From JANWHZ01 sp041487535 (GTDB taxonomy: Bacteria > Patescibacteriota > Saccharimonadia > Saccharimonadales > UBA4665): a stretch of DNA of 11,395 bases. Positions within the stretch are counted from its first letter, which is position 1; every line of letters starts with the position of its first letter. Shown here piece after piece: positions 6,385 through 11,395 of the stretch. The position numbers and the translations under genes are program-made. A model generated the notes under the pieces. The model saw nothing but the letters and a program-made list of their open reading frames with translations. It had not been told where the DNA came from and did no database searches. The stretch is from assembly GCA_041487535.1 (NCBI GenBank), contig JBGPNM010000040.1:1-11395 (forward strand). The letters are read 5' to 3'.

Positions 6385-7029
6385 ATGAGCTATCTCAATC
6401 GTCAGGATGCCGGACAGCAGCTTGCCAAAGCACTGCGAAGGTTTCAGCGCGACAACGTTGTGGTACTTGCACTGCCGCGCGGCGGTGTGGTGTTGGGAGC
6501 CGAGGTAGCTCGCGAGCTTGGGACTCCGCTGGGGCTGGTGTTAGTCCGTAAGATCGGCCACCCGTCAAACCCTGAGTATGCCGTCGGCGCCGTAGCCGAA
6601 GATGAAAGGCCTATATACGATAAGGGTGGCATTGCAACGATTGATAAGCGGTGGCTCACGCAAGCCGAGGCTTCGGCACGAGCGATTATAGCCCACCGCC
6701 GAAAGTACTACTACGGCGAAGATCTTACGCCGCCTGATATAGCCGGCAAGACGGTCATTATCGTCGATGACGGCATAGCGACCGGCCTGACGATGGAAGC
6801 GGCCGTTCTGGCAGTGAGACGTAAACGGCCGAAACGAATTGTGGTAGCCATACCGGTAGCTGCTTCTGGTAGCGTTAAAAAAATTCGCGATATTGCCGAT
6901 GAGGTTCTTGTCCTTGATAATCCCGATAACTTTCTGGGTGCCGTCGGGGCACACTACCGGCATTTCGAACAAATTGATGATGAAGAAGTGCGAAAGCTTC
7001 TTCGGGAGGTGAATGATGACCTACAATAA
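6385..7029 (+). CDS. Phosphoribosyltransferase family protein (COG1926-like)
   Basis: This type I PRTase fold protein has 214 residues. It shows the family start LNRQDAGQQLAKAL, LALPRGGVVLGAEVA (28-42), VRKIGHPSNPEYAVGAV (54-70), and the PRPP-binding loop VIIVDDGIATGLT (124-136) with its two acidic residues. The C-terminal HYRHFEQIDDEEV is typical of the family. The acceptor base is unknown; members are called predicted phosphoribosyltransferases. In many bacteria, for example Mycobacterium tuberculosis Rv0571c (recalled, not searched), this domain is fused to an alpha/beta hydrolase; here the hydrolase is a separate gene in the same operon. It starts 16 bases after hsp20 with a weak ribosome site, so coupling to hsp20 translation is plausible. 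Its PRPP could come from the synthetase four genes on. Confidence 0.93.
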   Translation: MSYLNRQDAGQQLAKALRRFQRDNVVVLALPRGGVVLGAEVARELGTPLGLVLVRKIGHPSNPEYAVGAVAEDERPIYDKGGIATIDKRWLTQAEASARAIIAHRRKYYYGEDLTPPDIAGKTVIIVDDGIATGLTMEAAVLAVRRKRPKRIVVAIPVAASGSVKKIRDIADEVLVLDNPDNFLGAVGAHYRHFEQIDDEEVRKLLREVNDDLQ

Positions 7030-7294
7030 ACAGCTCGTCAAAGAATTTCCTCGGACCCGCTATCTTCTTGAGCTCGCTAAAGAGATCCATTTTCCGGCCG
7101 CAGCCGGCACCATCAGGCGCTCGGCACGAAATTTGGGCTACACAAGGCAAGCTATAACCTTTCTTCACCTGTTCCCGGCCGGCGAGATTTTTCGGAGCCG
7201 CACAGATTTTATGACCCGCTGCAGCGAGGTTGCAATGCTCATCAAGCAAGAGCGGATCGCGCCTAAAGAAGTCCTGCGGAGCCCGCAGGGATGA
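7016..7294 (+). CDS. Small DUF2795-like protein
   Basis: The protein has 92 residues from the ATG at 7016, which has GGGAGG (7004-7009) 6 bases upstream; an ATG at 7013 is too close to that site. It overlaps the phosphoribosyltransferase end by 14 bases. The pattern of residues about 18-66, with YLLELAKEIHFPAAAGTI, then a helix RRSARNLGYTRQAITFLHLFP and FRSRTDFMTRCSEV, matches the layout of DUF2795 (hydrophobic FPA start, helix, leucine- and proline-containing turn, then a tyrosine or phenylalanine). DUF2795 proteins are small and of unknown biochemistry, common in stress loci of soil bacteria. The assignment is by pattern and not certain. No membrane segment is seen. Confidence 0.75.
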   Translation: MTYNKQLVKEFPRTRYLLELAKEIHFPAAAGTIRRSARNLGYTRQAITFLHLFPAGEIFRSRTDFMTRCSEVAMLIKQERIAPKEVLRSPQG

Positions 7295-7313
7295 TTAAGG
7301 AAAGGAGGAACGC

Positions 7314-7835
7314 ATGTCTCAGCTACCGCGCAATGAAGATACACCATTCTCGTTACCTCGTGACGTCCCGGAAGTTATGCCGGCAGATTATCCGCAGCTT
7401 AACGGCAACGCCGACGCCCAAGAAGCGTATGACGAAGGCATCGACGATCTGGTCGACGTTGATCCGTACAGATTCGACGATGACCCGATTAAGTCGGCCA
7501 AACGCCTGCTGAAAACAGCCGTGCATAACGAGAAATATACTACCGACCACAACGTCATCCGCCGCTGGGCGGAGCACAGGTATGGTCATCCGGCGTGCAC
7601 TACCAGCCCCCGCAGCGATCTTGATCGGGGCGGCTTACGCATCTACTTTGAAGACAACGAACCCGAGGTTGAAACTGAACAGATCAGCTGGCCTGAATTC
7701 TTTAAGATATTTGAACGAAACAACCTCGCTTTCGTATTCAAGACGAAAATGCCAGACGGAACCGACAGCCAGTTCTACTCATTTGTTAACCGTACAGAAG
7801 TTGAGCGGTTAACTGAAGCGCGGAGGGTGCCATGA
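7314..7835 (+). CDS. Protein with C-terminal WAE/ISW-motif domain
   Basis: A 173-residue protein with a strong ribosome site, AAAGGAGG (7301-7308), 5 bases before its ATG. Residues 1-60 are acidic and proline-rich, probably disordered (DEGIDDLVDVDPYRFDDD). Residues about 74-159 match a small domain known from short bacterial hypothetical proteins, sometimes mislabelled as 1,4-alpha-glucan branching enzyme: TTDHNVIRRWAEHRYGHPA, then GGLRIYF, then ISWPEFFKIFERNNLAFVF and QFYSFVNR. Nothing suggests it is a glucan enzyme; it is far too short. The acidic extension is additional to what I recall of the family. Its stop overlaps the start of the release-factor homologue by 4 bases (ATGA). Confidence 0.85.
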   Translation: MSQLPRNEDTPFSLPRDVPEVMPADYPQLNGNADAQEAYDEGIDDLVDVDPYRFDDDPIKSAKRLLKTAVHNEKYTTDHNVIRRWAEHRYGHPACTTSPRSDLDRGGLRIYFEDNEPEVETEQISWPEFFKIFERNNLAFVFKTKMPDGTDSQFYSFVNRTEVERLTEARRVP

Positions 7836-8680
7836 TTAACTTTCCAGGCAAGCAAGACCTTGAGAAATTGGAAAAATCTGATGAGCCGTTTTGTGTGAGC
7901 ATCTACGCACCGTATATCGAACCGAACGCTGCGACCAACCCGAATGAGATCGAACTAAAGAACCTCTTGCGTGAGGCCGAAACGGCACTTCTGGCTGCAG
8001 GCGTTTCGCCGCGGGATGTCAAGAAGACGCTTCGGCAAGCCCAGGCTTTGGAAACAGGAGGACGTGAATTCTGGCCGCATCACCATGAGAGCCTTGCATT
8101 ATTCATGCATCCGAAGTTTTTTCGCTGCTACCACATTCCCGACCACGCGACGCCATACATGCTGACCGTAGAAAAAGGCTTTAACCTGGAGCCGTTACGC
8201 GCAGTTCAACGGAATAATAAGGAGTACTTGGTGCTAGTGCTGGACCATAAGGATACCCGTCTCTATGCCGGCGACTTGTACCGGTTAGAGCCGGTACGGC
8301 TCAAAAACTTTCCTGGCGACATGAAGAAGGCCTTGAATATTGACGAGTACCCCAGCTGCAGGGAGCTGCACGAAATTGCCCCAGCATACATGGGCAAAGG
8401 GTCAGAAGGGTACCATAGCCAGTATAATGTCGCCGAAGTCGACAAGCAGATGCTTACCGAGTTCTTCCGCCTGATTAACCGCCGGCTGCACCGGTATCTT
8501 GAGGCCCAGCAAAAGCCCCTCATCCTGGCTGGCGTCAATTACTTGCTGCCGTTATACCGCCAGGTCAACACCTATCCGAATCTATGGCCTCGTACCCTTA
8601 CCGGTAATTTCCGGCGCGCGCAGCCTGATGATATCCGCCGTAAAGCGTGGAACGCCTTGGCCGGCGGGAGCACACTATGA
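7832..8680 (+). CDS. baeRF-type eRF1/Pelota-like protein, C-terminal domain missing
   Basis: This 282-residue protein belongs to the bacterial eRF1-like (baeRF, family 3-like) group, predicted to act at the ribosome in termination, rescue or dormancy. Evidence: VSIYAPYIEPN (22-32), LKNLLREAETALLAAGVS (42-59), the hallmark GREFWPHHHESLALFMHPKF (77-96), FNLEPLRAV, EYLVLVLDHKDTRLYAGDLY (131-150), and the very conserved KPLILAGVNYLLPLYRQVNTYPNL (228-251). It ends at RRKAWNALAGGSTL. From memory, relatives are about 360-380 residues and continue here with a third domain; this protein lacks it. The missing sequence is not present in another frame: the PRPP synthetase starts directly, overlapping by 4 bases. 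GGAGGG precedes the start. Confidence 0.88.
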   Translation: MINFPGKQDLEKLEKSDEPFCVSIYAPYIEPNAATNPNEIELKNLLREAETALLAAGVSPRDVKKTLRQAQALETGGREFWPHHHESLALFMHPKFFRCYHIPDHATPYMLTVEKGFNLEPLRAVQRNNKEYLVLVLDHKDTRLYAGDLYRLEPVRLKNFPGDMKKALNIDEYPSCRELHEIAPAYMGKGSEGYHSQYNVAEVDKQMLTEFFRLINRRLHRYLEAQQKPLILAGVNYLLPLYRQVNTYPNLWPRTLTGNFRRAQPDDIRRKAWNALAGGSTL

Positions 8681-9606
8681 ACGTCTATGCCGCCTCAGAC
8701 TATTACGAGCAGTTCGCGGTAGCACTCGGCGAAATGCAACCGGACCTATCAGTCGGCTCTGCCTCGGTGCGCCGTTTTCCGGATGGCGAACTGTATGCCA
8801 CAGTGCATGATAACCCCAAAGGTCAGGATTGCCTCGTAATCGGCTCGGCAGCTCCGCCGGACGAACAACTATTGTCTTTGTTGATGCTCGGAAGCGCCCT
8901 GAAGCGCAGCGGTGCCCATTCCGTTTGCGCCTTTCTACCTTACGTAGGCTATACGCGGCAGGACAAGGCTGCGGCCCGGGAAAGCAGCGGCATCGCTCTG
9001 ATCGGCTCGCTGTTACGGGCAGCCGGCATAGACAAGATCATAACGATTGACGTGCATAGCGCCTTGGACAGAAAGCTGATAGGGTTACCGCTAGTGTCTC
9101 TGCCGTCATCACCGCTGTTCGCGCCGGCAATTCAACGGTTGGGGTGGGATGAGCTCACGGTGGTCGCGCCGGACGAAGGAGCGCTGGAACGGGCACAGAA
9201 CCTTGCCCGCACCTTGGGGAACAGCGCGTCCGTCGCCCATCTTGTGAAGCAGCATGTCAACGGAATCGCGCATATAGAACTCGTTGGCCAGGTAAGCTCC
9301 CGATGTGTGGTCACCGATGACATCATCGACACTGGACAAACGCTGTTATCCGCTTGCCGGATTTTACGGCAGCGTGATGTCCGGGATATTGCAATAGCGG
9401 TTACTCACGGGCTATTTACTGGAGAGGCATGGCCTCAGCTCTTCAACTTCGGCGTGCGGGCATTTTTCGTCACTGATAGCTGCCCGGGGGTCCGCAGGCA
9501 AAGACATCCAGGGACCCGCATTGTCTCGCTGGCGCCAATACTGCTGGCAGTCCGCGCAGGAGCAGTAAGAAAAAAAGAACAGTATGAGAGCATCTACTCA
9601 AGGTAA
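8677..9606 (+). CDS. Ribose-phosphate pyrophosphokinase-like protein
   Basis: It should convert ribose 5-phosphate and ATP to PRPP. At 309 residues it has a normal Prs length. Key segments: RFPDGELYATVHD (33-45), PYVGYTRQDKAAA (88-100), ITIDVHSALD (122-131), VVAPDEGALERA (162-173) and the ribose-phosphate loop VVTDDIIDTGQTL (211-223). The catalytic flexible loop, normally KRR-like, reads K191-Q-H, keeping lysine but replacing the usual arginine. It is divergent from housekeeping Prs, so it may be a specialised paralogue. The ATG at 8677 overlaps the previous stop (ATGA), has GGCGGGAG upstream and matches the family N-terminus; an upstream start at 8647 lies inside the release-factor gene and is rejected. 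Pairs functionally with the phosphoribosyltransferase. Confidence 0.9.
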   Translation: MNVYAASDYYEQFAVALGEMQPDLSVGSASVRRFPDGELYATVHDNPKGQDCLVIGSAAPPDEQLLSLLMLGSALKRSGAHSVCAFLPYVGYTRQDKAAARESSGIALIGSLLRAAGIDKIITIDVHSALDRKLIGLPLVSLPSSPLFAPAIQRLGWDELTVVAPDEGALERAQNLARTLGNSASVAHLVKQHVNGIAHIELVGQVSSRCVVTDDIIDTGQTLLSACRILRQRDVRDIAIAVTHGLFTGEAWPQLFNFGVRAFFVTDSCPGVRRQRHPGTRIVSLAPILLAVRAGAVRKKEQYESIYSR

Positions 9607-10249
9607 ACTCCAGTCCGTATCCGTGCATATACCCTGCGACAGCCTGAAGCTTGAAGGCGAGCTTGCCATACCCGCGACAGCGACCGGACTCGTCATATTT
9701 GCCCATGGCAGCGGCAGCGGCCGCCATAGCCCGCGTAATACATTCGTAGTGCAGCGTTTGCAGCAGGCCGCGCTGGCCACGTTACTGGTGGACCTGCTAT
9801 CAGAAGCCGAAGACAGCGATTATCGCTGCCGGTTTGATATAGACCTGCTTACAGAGCGATTGGCAGCGGTAACTGATTGGGCGACGCATGACGAACGGAC
9901 TGAGGACTTAGCCATCGGATACTTCGGCGCCAGCACAGGCGCCGCGGCCGCCATATGTGCAGCCGCCGGAGCGGGAAGCCTGATAAAGGCGGTCGTTTCC
10001 CGCGGCGGCAGGGTCGATTTAGCGGATACAGCGGCAGAATTATTATGTGTGCCCGTATTGTTGATCGTCGGCCAGAATGACCCCGAAGTCCGTGAAGCCA
10101 ATGAAGAATTCTACCTCAAGCTAACCTGCCGGAAGGCGATCTCGGTGGTACCGAACGCGACGCATTTGTTCGAAGAGCCGGGCGCGTTGGTACAGGTGGC
10201 CGGCTTAGCGGCTGGTTGGTTCAAAAAACACCTGCGGGCAGAACCATAA
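9584..10249 (+). CDS. Alpha/beta hydrolase, dienelactone hydrolase-like
   Basis: The protein has 221 residues with an alpha/beta-hydrolase fold. The oxyanion strand is LVIFAHGSGSGRHSPRN (36-52), the nucleophile elbow G-A-S-T-G (115-119, Ser117), the acid Asp166 in VGQNDPEV and the histidine His194 in NATHLFEEPG. This family (DLH-like, COG0412/COG1073 range) includes hydrolases found fused to COG1926 phosphoribosyltransferases; here the domain is split off but sits in the same operon. The substrate is unknown. The gene overlaps the PRPP synthetase end by 23 bases and has only a weak purine-rich ribosome site (AAGAAAAAAAGAA), so its translation is probably coupled. No signal peptide is visible. 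Confidence 0.9.
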   Translation: MRASTQGKLQSVSVHIPCDSLKLEGELAIPATATGLVIFAHGSGSGRHSPRNTFVVQRLQQAALATLLVDLLSEAEDSDYRCRFDIDLLTERLAAVTDWATHDERTEDLAIGYFGASTGAAAAICAAAGAGSLIKAVVSRGGRVDLADTAAELLCVPVLLIVGQNDPEVREANEEFYLKLTCRKAISVVPNATHLFEEPGALVQVAGLAAGWFKKHLRAEP

Positions 10250-10250
10250 A

Positions 10251-10397
10251 ATGGAGCAAACGGCCAAGCATCACCGGGAAGCCGCTATCGCAACCGTGAA
10301 TGAAACGATCGACAAGACGAAGGATGTACTATCCCGCAGCCAGGAGTCAGCCGAGAAAACTAAAGCGCGGCTGGATGAGGCAAGATCGAAGCAATAA
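10251..10397 (+). CDS. Small helical protein, 48 residues
   Basis: This small frame starts one base after the hydrolase stop (TAA, A, ATG). It encodes MEQTAKHHREAAIATVNETI followed by 28 more residues to KQ. The sequence is charged, alanine-rich and lacks Pro and Gly, so it should be a continuous amphipathic helix, possibly a coiled coil or dimeric hairpin. No family is recognised. Its coupling to the previous gene, its codon use like the neighbouring genes and its end just 6 bases before the convergent regulator stop argue it is real. It is the last gene of the operon. No separate ribosome site is needed for termination-reinitiation. Confidence 0.65.
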   Translation: MEQTAKHHREAAIATVNETIDKTKDVLSRSQESAEKTKARLDEARSKQ

Positions 10398-10403
10398 TTT
10401 TCT

Positions 10404-11063
10404 CTACAATAGACCGGTGTATTCGCGCTGAAGAAGAGCGGCATTTTTAATGACAACGCCGCCGCGCACCACGCTCACAATGTCTAGCTCTTTCAGCCGG
10501 TGCAAACAACGGCTGACCGTCTCGCGCGTTAATCCCGTACGGGTCGCTAGTTCCGTTTCTTTTATACCGACGAAGCACCGGCCGTTTGCGAGCATCTTGC
10601 CGAAACGCTTGCCGGCAACGAGCAGCTCAAAGCTAAGCCGGCTCATAGCCGTGCCGCCCATGGCCACAACTTGCCGGCGGAGCAGGCCGTCCACACCGGA
10701 GTACACACGTCGCAAGAGATCCAACATGACGTCCGGATGTTCCTCAATGAACGCCAGTGTCGCCGCGATAGGCGCCTGGCGCATGATAACCTCCTCTGCA
10801 GCCTCGTAGAAATATTCGTTCGGCGAGCCGTTCAGAGCGTACGACATAGGAAAGAATGCCGGCGGCTTGAAGATGTTAACGACCACTTCGTCGCCTTTGT
10901 CGGTAATGTCATACTGGCGCACACTGCCCTTGATAAGATACGAGATACCCGACGGATCCTCGCCGGCCTGGATCAAGATAAGCCCCTTCGGCAATTGCCG
11001 CTGTGGGTAGCGAGCGAAAAAGGCGGCAATTTTGGCAGCGACTTCGGGGGGCATTGACCCCAT
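10404..11063 (-). CDS. Crp/Fnr-family transcriptional regulator
   Basis: A 219-residue DNA-binding regulator. The N-terminal cyclic-nucleotide-like beta-roll (about 15-100) includes GLILIQAGEDPSGISYLIKGSVRQYDITDKGDEVVVNIF, then a dimerisation helix and a winged helix-turn-helix. The recognition region ELATRTGLTRETVSRCLHRL (171-190) is the classic Crp/Fnr signature. The N-terminal Fe-S cysteines of Fnr are absent; the only cysteines lie in the C-terminal part (about 163 and 186), so an oxygen-sensing cluster is unlikely and the effector is unknown. I chose the ATG at 11063 because GGAGGGG lies just upstream; the longer start at 11126 lies in the leader and lacks support. It converges on the stress operon and likely controls it. 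Confidence 0.95.
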   Translation of the reverse strand: MGSMPPEVAAKIAAFFARYPQRQLPKGLILIQAGEDPSGISYLIKGSVRQYDITDKGDEVVVNIFKPPAFFPMSYALNGSPNEYFYEAAEEVIMRQAPIAATLAFIEEHPDVMLDLLRRVYSGVDGLLRRQVVAMGGTAMSRLSFELLVAGKRFGKMLANGRCFVGIKETELATRTGLTRETVSRCLHRLKELDIVSVVRGGVVIKNAALLQREYTGLL

Positions 11064-11067
11064 TTCA

Positions 11068-11210
11068 CCCCTCCGCTCTGTTAGGTGAAGCGGGCTGCGG
11101 CGAGTGCCAGCTGGCAGTTCTTGCAAGGAGGCATACTTGCTGGCATGCAGCCGAGCAAAACTGGCGGCTGGTGCCGCAGCAGCCCGCTGAAGCTGGAGGG
11201 GAGGGGAAGG
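11068..11210 (-). promoter_or_regulatory. Structured regulator leader with anti-Shine-Dalgarno sequences
   Basis: In the predicted crp leader, 11089-11098 pairs perfectly with 11179-11188 (10 bp, P1), 11105-11111 with 11139-11145 (7 bp, P2) and 11064-11068-adjacent sequence continues to the start codon. A further hairpin is 11064-independent: 11064 aside, 11064-11074 holds the ribosome site GGAGGGG, while 11064-distant 11164-11168/11173-11177 (5 bp) forms P3. On the minus strand CCCCTCC occurs at 11201-11195 and again at 11206-11200, and CCTCC at 11131-11127; each is complementary to the ribosome site. This suggests a translational switch. Confidence 0.45.
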
Positions 11211-11240
11211 ATGGGATCATAGCAGTCATTATTATATCTG

Positions 11241-11269
11241 ACTATAGGTGAGGCGGGTGCGCTTGACAA
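11241..11269 (-). promoter_or_regulatory. Predicted promoter of the Crp/Fnr regulator
   Basis: On the minus strand TTGTCA (11269-11264) and TATAGT (11246-11241) are separated by 17 bases, each 5 of 6 matches to consensus. Transcription would start near 11234, giving a leader of about 170 nt. A perfect TATAAT at 11236-11231 lies just downstream but lacks a -35 at proper spacing. Confidence 0.65.
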
Positions 11270-11277
11270 CACCTGAA

Positions 11278-11320
11278 AGTGACTCAAGTCAATGCATCTA
11301 GATCCGGACGGTGTCATACT
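11278..11320 (+). promoter_or_regulatory. Second putative Crp/Fnr site with rightward -10
   Basis: AGTGACTCAAGTCAAT (11278-11293) resembles the operator at 5806-5821, sharing AGTGACT and TCA-x-T with N6 spacing. CATACT (11315-11320) follows at 37 bases from operator start to -10, compared with 38 in front of hsp20, with the same -10 sequence. This suggests a second target promoter directed out of the window. It also lies upstream of the regulator's own promoter, centred near -51. Confidence 0.45.
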
Positions 11321-11361
11321 TAACCCCAGTTCGACATAACGGAAACCGTCAGACTTCCGTA

Positions 11362-11389
11362 AGCAGCGGTTGCGTCAGCAACCGCTGCT
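11362..11389. terminator. Perfect 12-bp hairpin, terminator or leader structure
   Basis: AGCAGCGGTTGC (11362-11373) pairs perfectly with GCAACCGCTGCT (11378-11389) around loop GTCA. The sequence stops six bases later with CTGTTC, so a following T-tract cannot be judged. It sits about 35 bases after the predicted rightward start near 11327, so it might be an attenuator or 5' leader hairpin rather than a terminator. Confidence 0.45.
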
Positions 11390-11395
11390 CTGTTC

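Larger units (their letters stand above)
11127..11395. other. Gene-free region upstream of the regulator
   Basis: No protein-coding gene is supported here. The region holds the regulator leader and promoter, the second putative Crp/Fnr site, a rightward -10 element and the terminal hairpin. The short frames on both strands overlap these structured elements and do not resemble proteins. Confidence 0.6.

Noticed and set aside
8647..8676. Longer PRPP synthetase start
   Set aside because: The extra ten residues are within the release-factor gene; the ATG at 8677 has a ribosome site and matches the family start.
10421..10449. Intrinsic terminator for the operon inside the regulator end
   Set aside because: CGCT/AGCG gives only a 4-bp stem before a short T-run (ATTTTT), too weak to call.
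11064..11126. Longer regulator N-terminus (21 extra residues)
   Set aside because: GGAGGGG directly upstream of 11063 defines the start; the longer frame passes through the leader stem.
11089..11188. tRNA or SRP RNA gene in the GC-rich structured stretch
   Set aside because: No cloverleaf, T-loop or SRP tetraloop signature; the fold is better explained as the leader of the regulator.
1..11395. CRISPR array, phage genes or insertion sequence
   Set aside because: No regularly spaced repeats, transposase, integrase or phage structural gene is found; the only repeat is the hairpin element.

Overview
The gene content and style point to a bacterium with a compact genome, most likely in the Candidatus Patescibacteria/Saccharibacteria (TM7) range. 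Reasons are the tight gene packing, the queA-tgt pair with a family-atypical insertion in Tgt, small lineage-type hypothetical proteins, mid-range GC and the standard genetic code (UGA is used as a stop). This assignment is inference; no rRNA or ribosomal protein gene is present to settle it.

Layout. Positions 1-136 hold the right part of a repeated hairpin element (copy A). Positions 281-1468 (minus) encode a DEAD-box-type RNA helicase with a DEVD motif II, and 1612-2109 (minus) an unrecognised 165-residue protein. Divergently, 2321-2620 (plus) encodes a small RRM RNA-binding protein, followed by the complete hairpin element (copy B, 2697-2864) and a strong intrinsic terminator (2937-2973). 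Next come a DUF1801 protein (3127-3471) and the queuosine pair queA (3520-4545) and tgt (4542-5789).

The second half is the most interesting part. An eight-gene plus-strand operon (5946-10397) has overlapping or nearly touching genes. It encodes an Hsp20 chaperone, a COG1926-type phosphoribosyltransferase, a DUF2795-like protein, a protein with a small WAE/ISW-motif domain, a baeRF-type (bacterial eRF1-like) release-factor homologue lacking its C-terminal domain, a divergent PRPP synthetase, an alpha/beta hydrolase and a 48-residue helical protein. The chaperone, PRTase, hydrolase and ribosome-factor mix resembles hypoxia/dormancy (DosR-type) gene sets of actinobacteria. PRPP made by the synthetase would supply the phosphoribosyltransferase.

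A Crp/Fnr-family regulator (10404-11063, minus) converges on the operon end. A perfect AGTGA-N6-TCACT palindrome sits about 42 bp before the predicted operon start, the position expected of a Crp/Fnr class II activator. A second, similar site with the same spacing to a CATACT -10 element lies at 11278-11320 and points out of the window. The regulator's own mRNA has a predicted leader of about 170 nt with a three-stem structure and two perfect 7-nt anti-Shine-Dalgarno sequences. Together this looks like a self-contained, regulator-linked stress/dormancy island.
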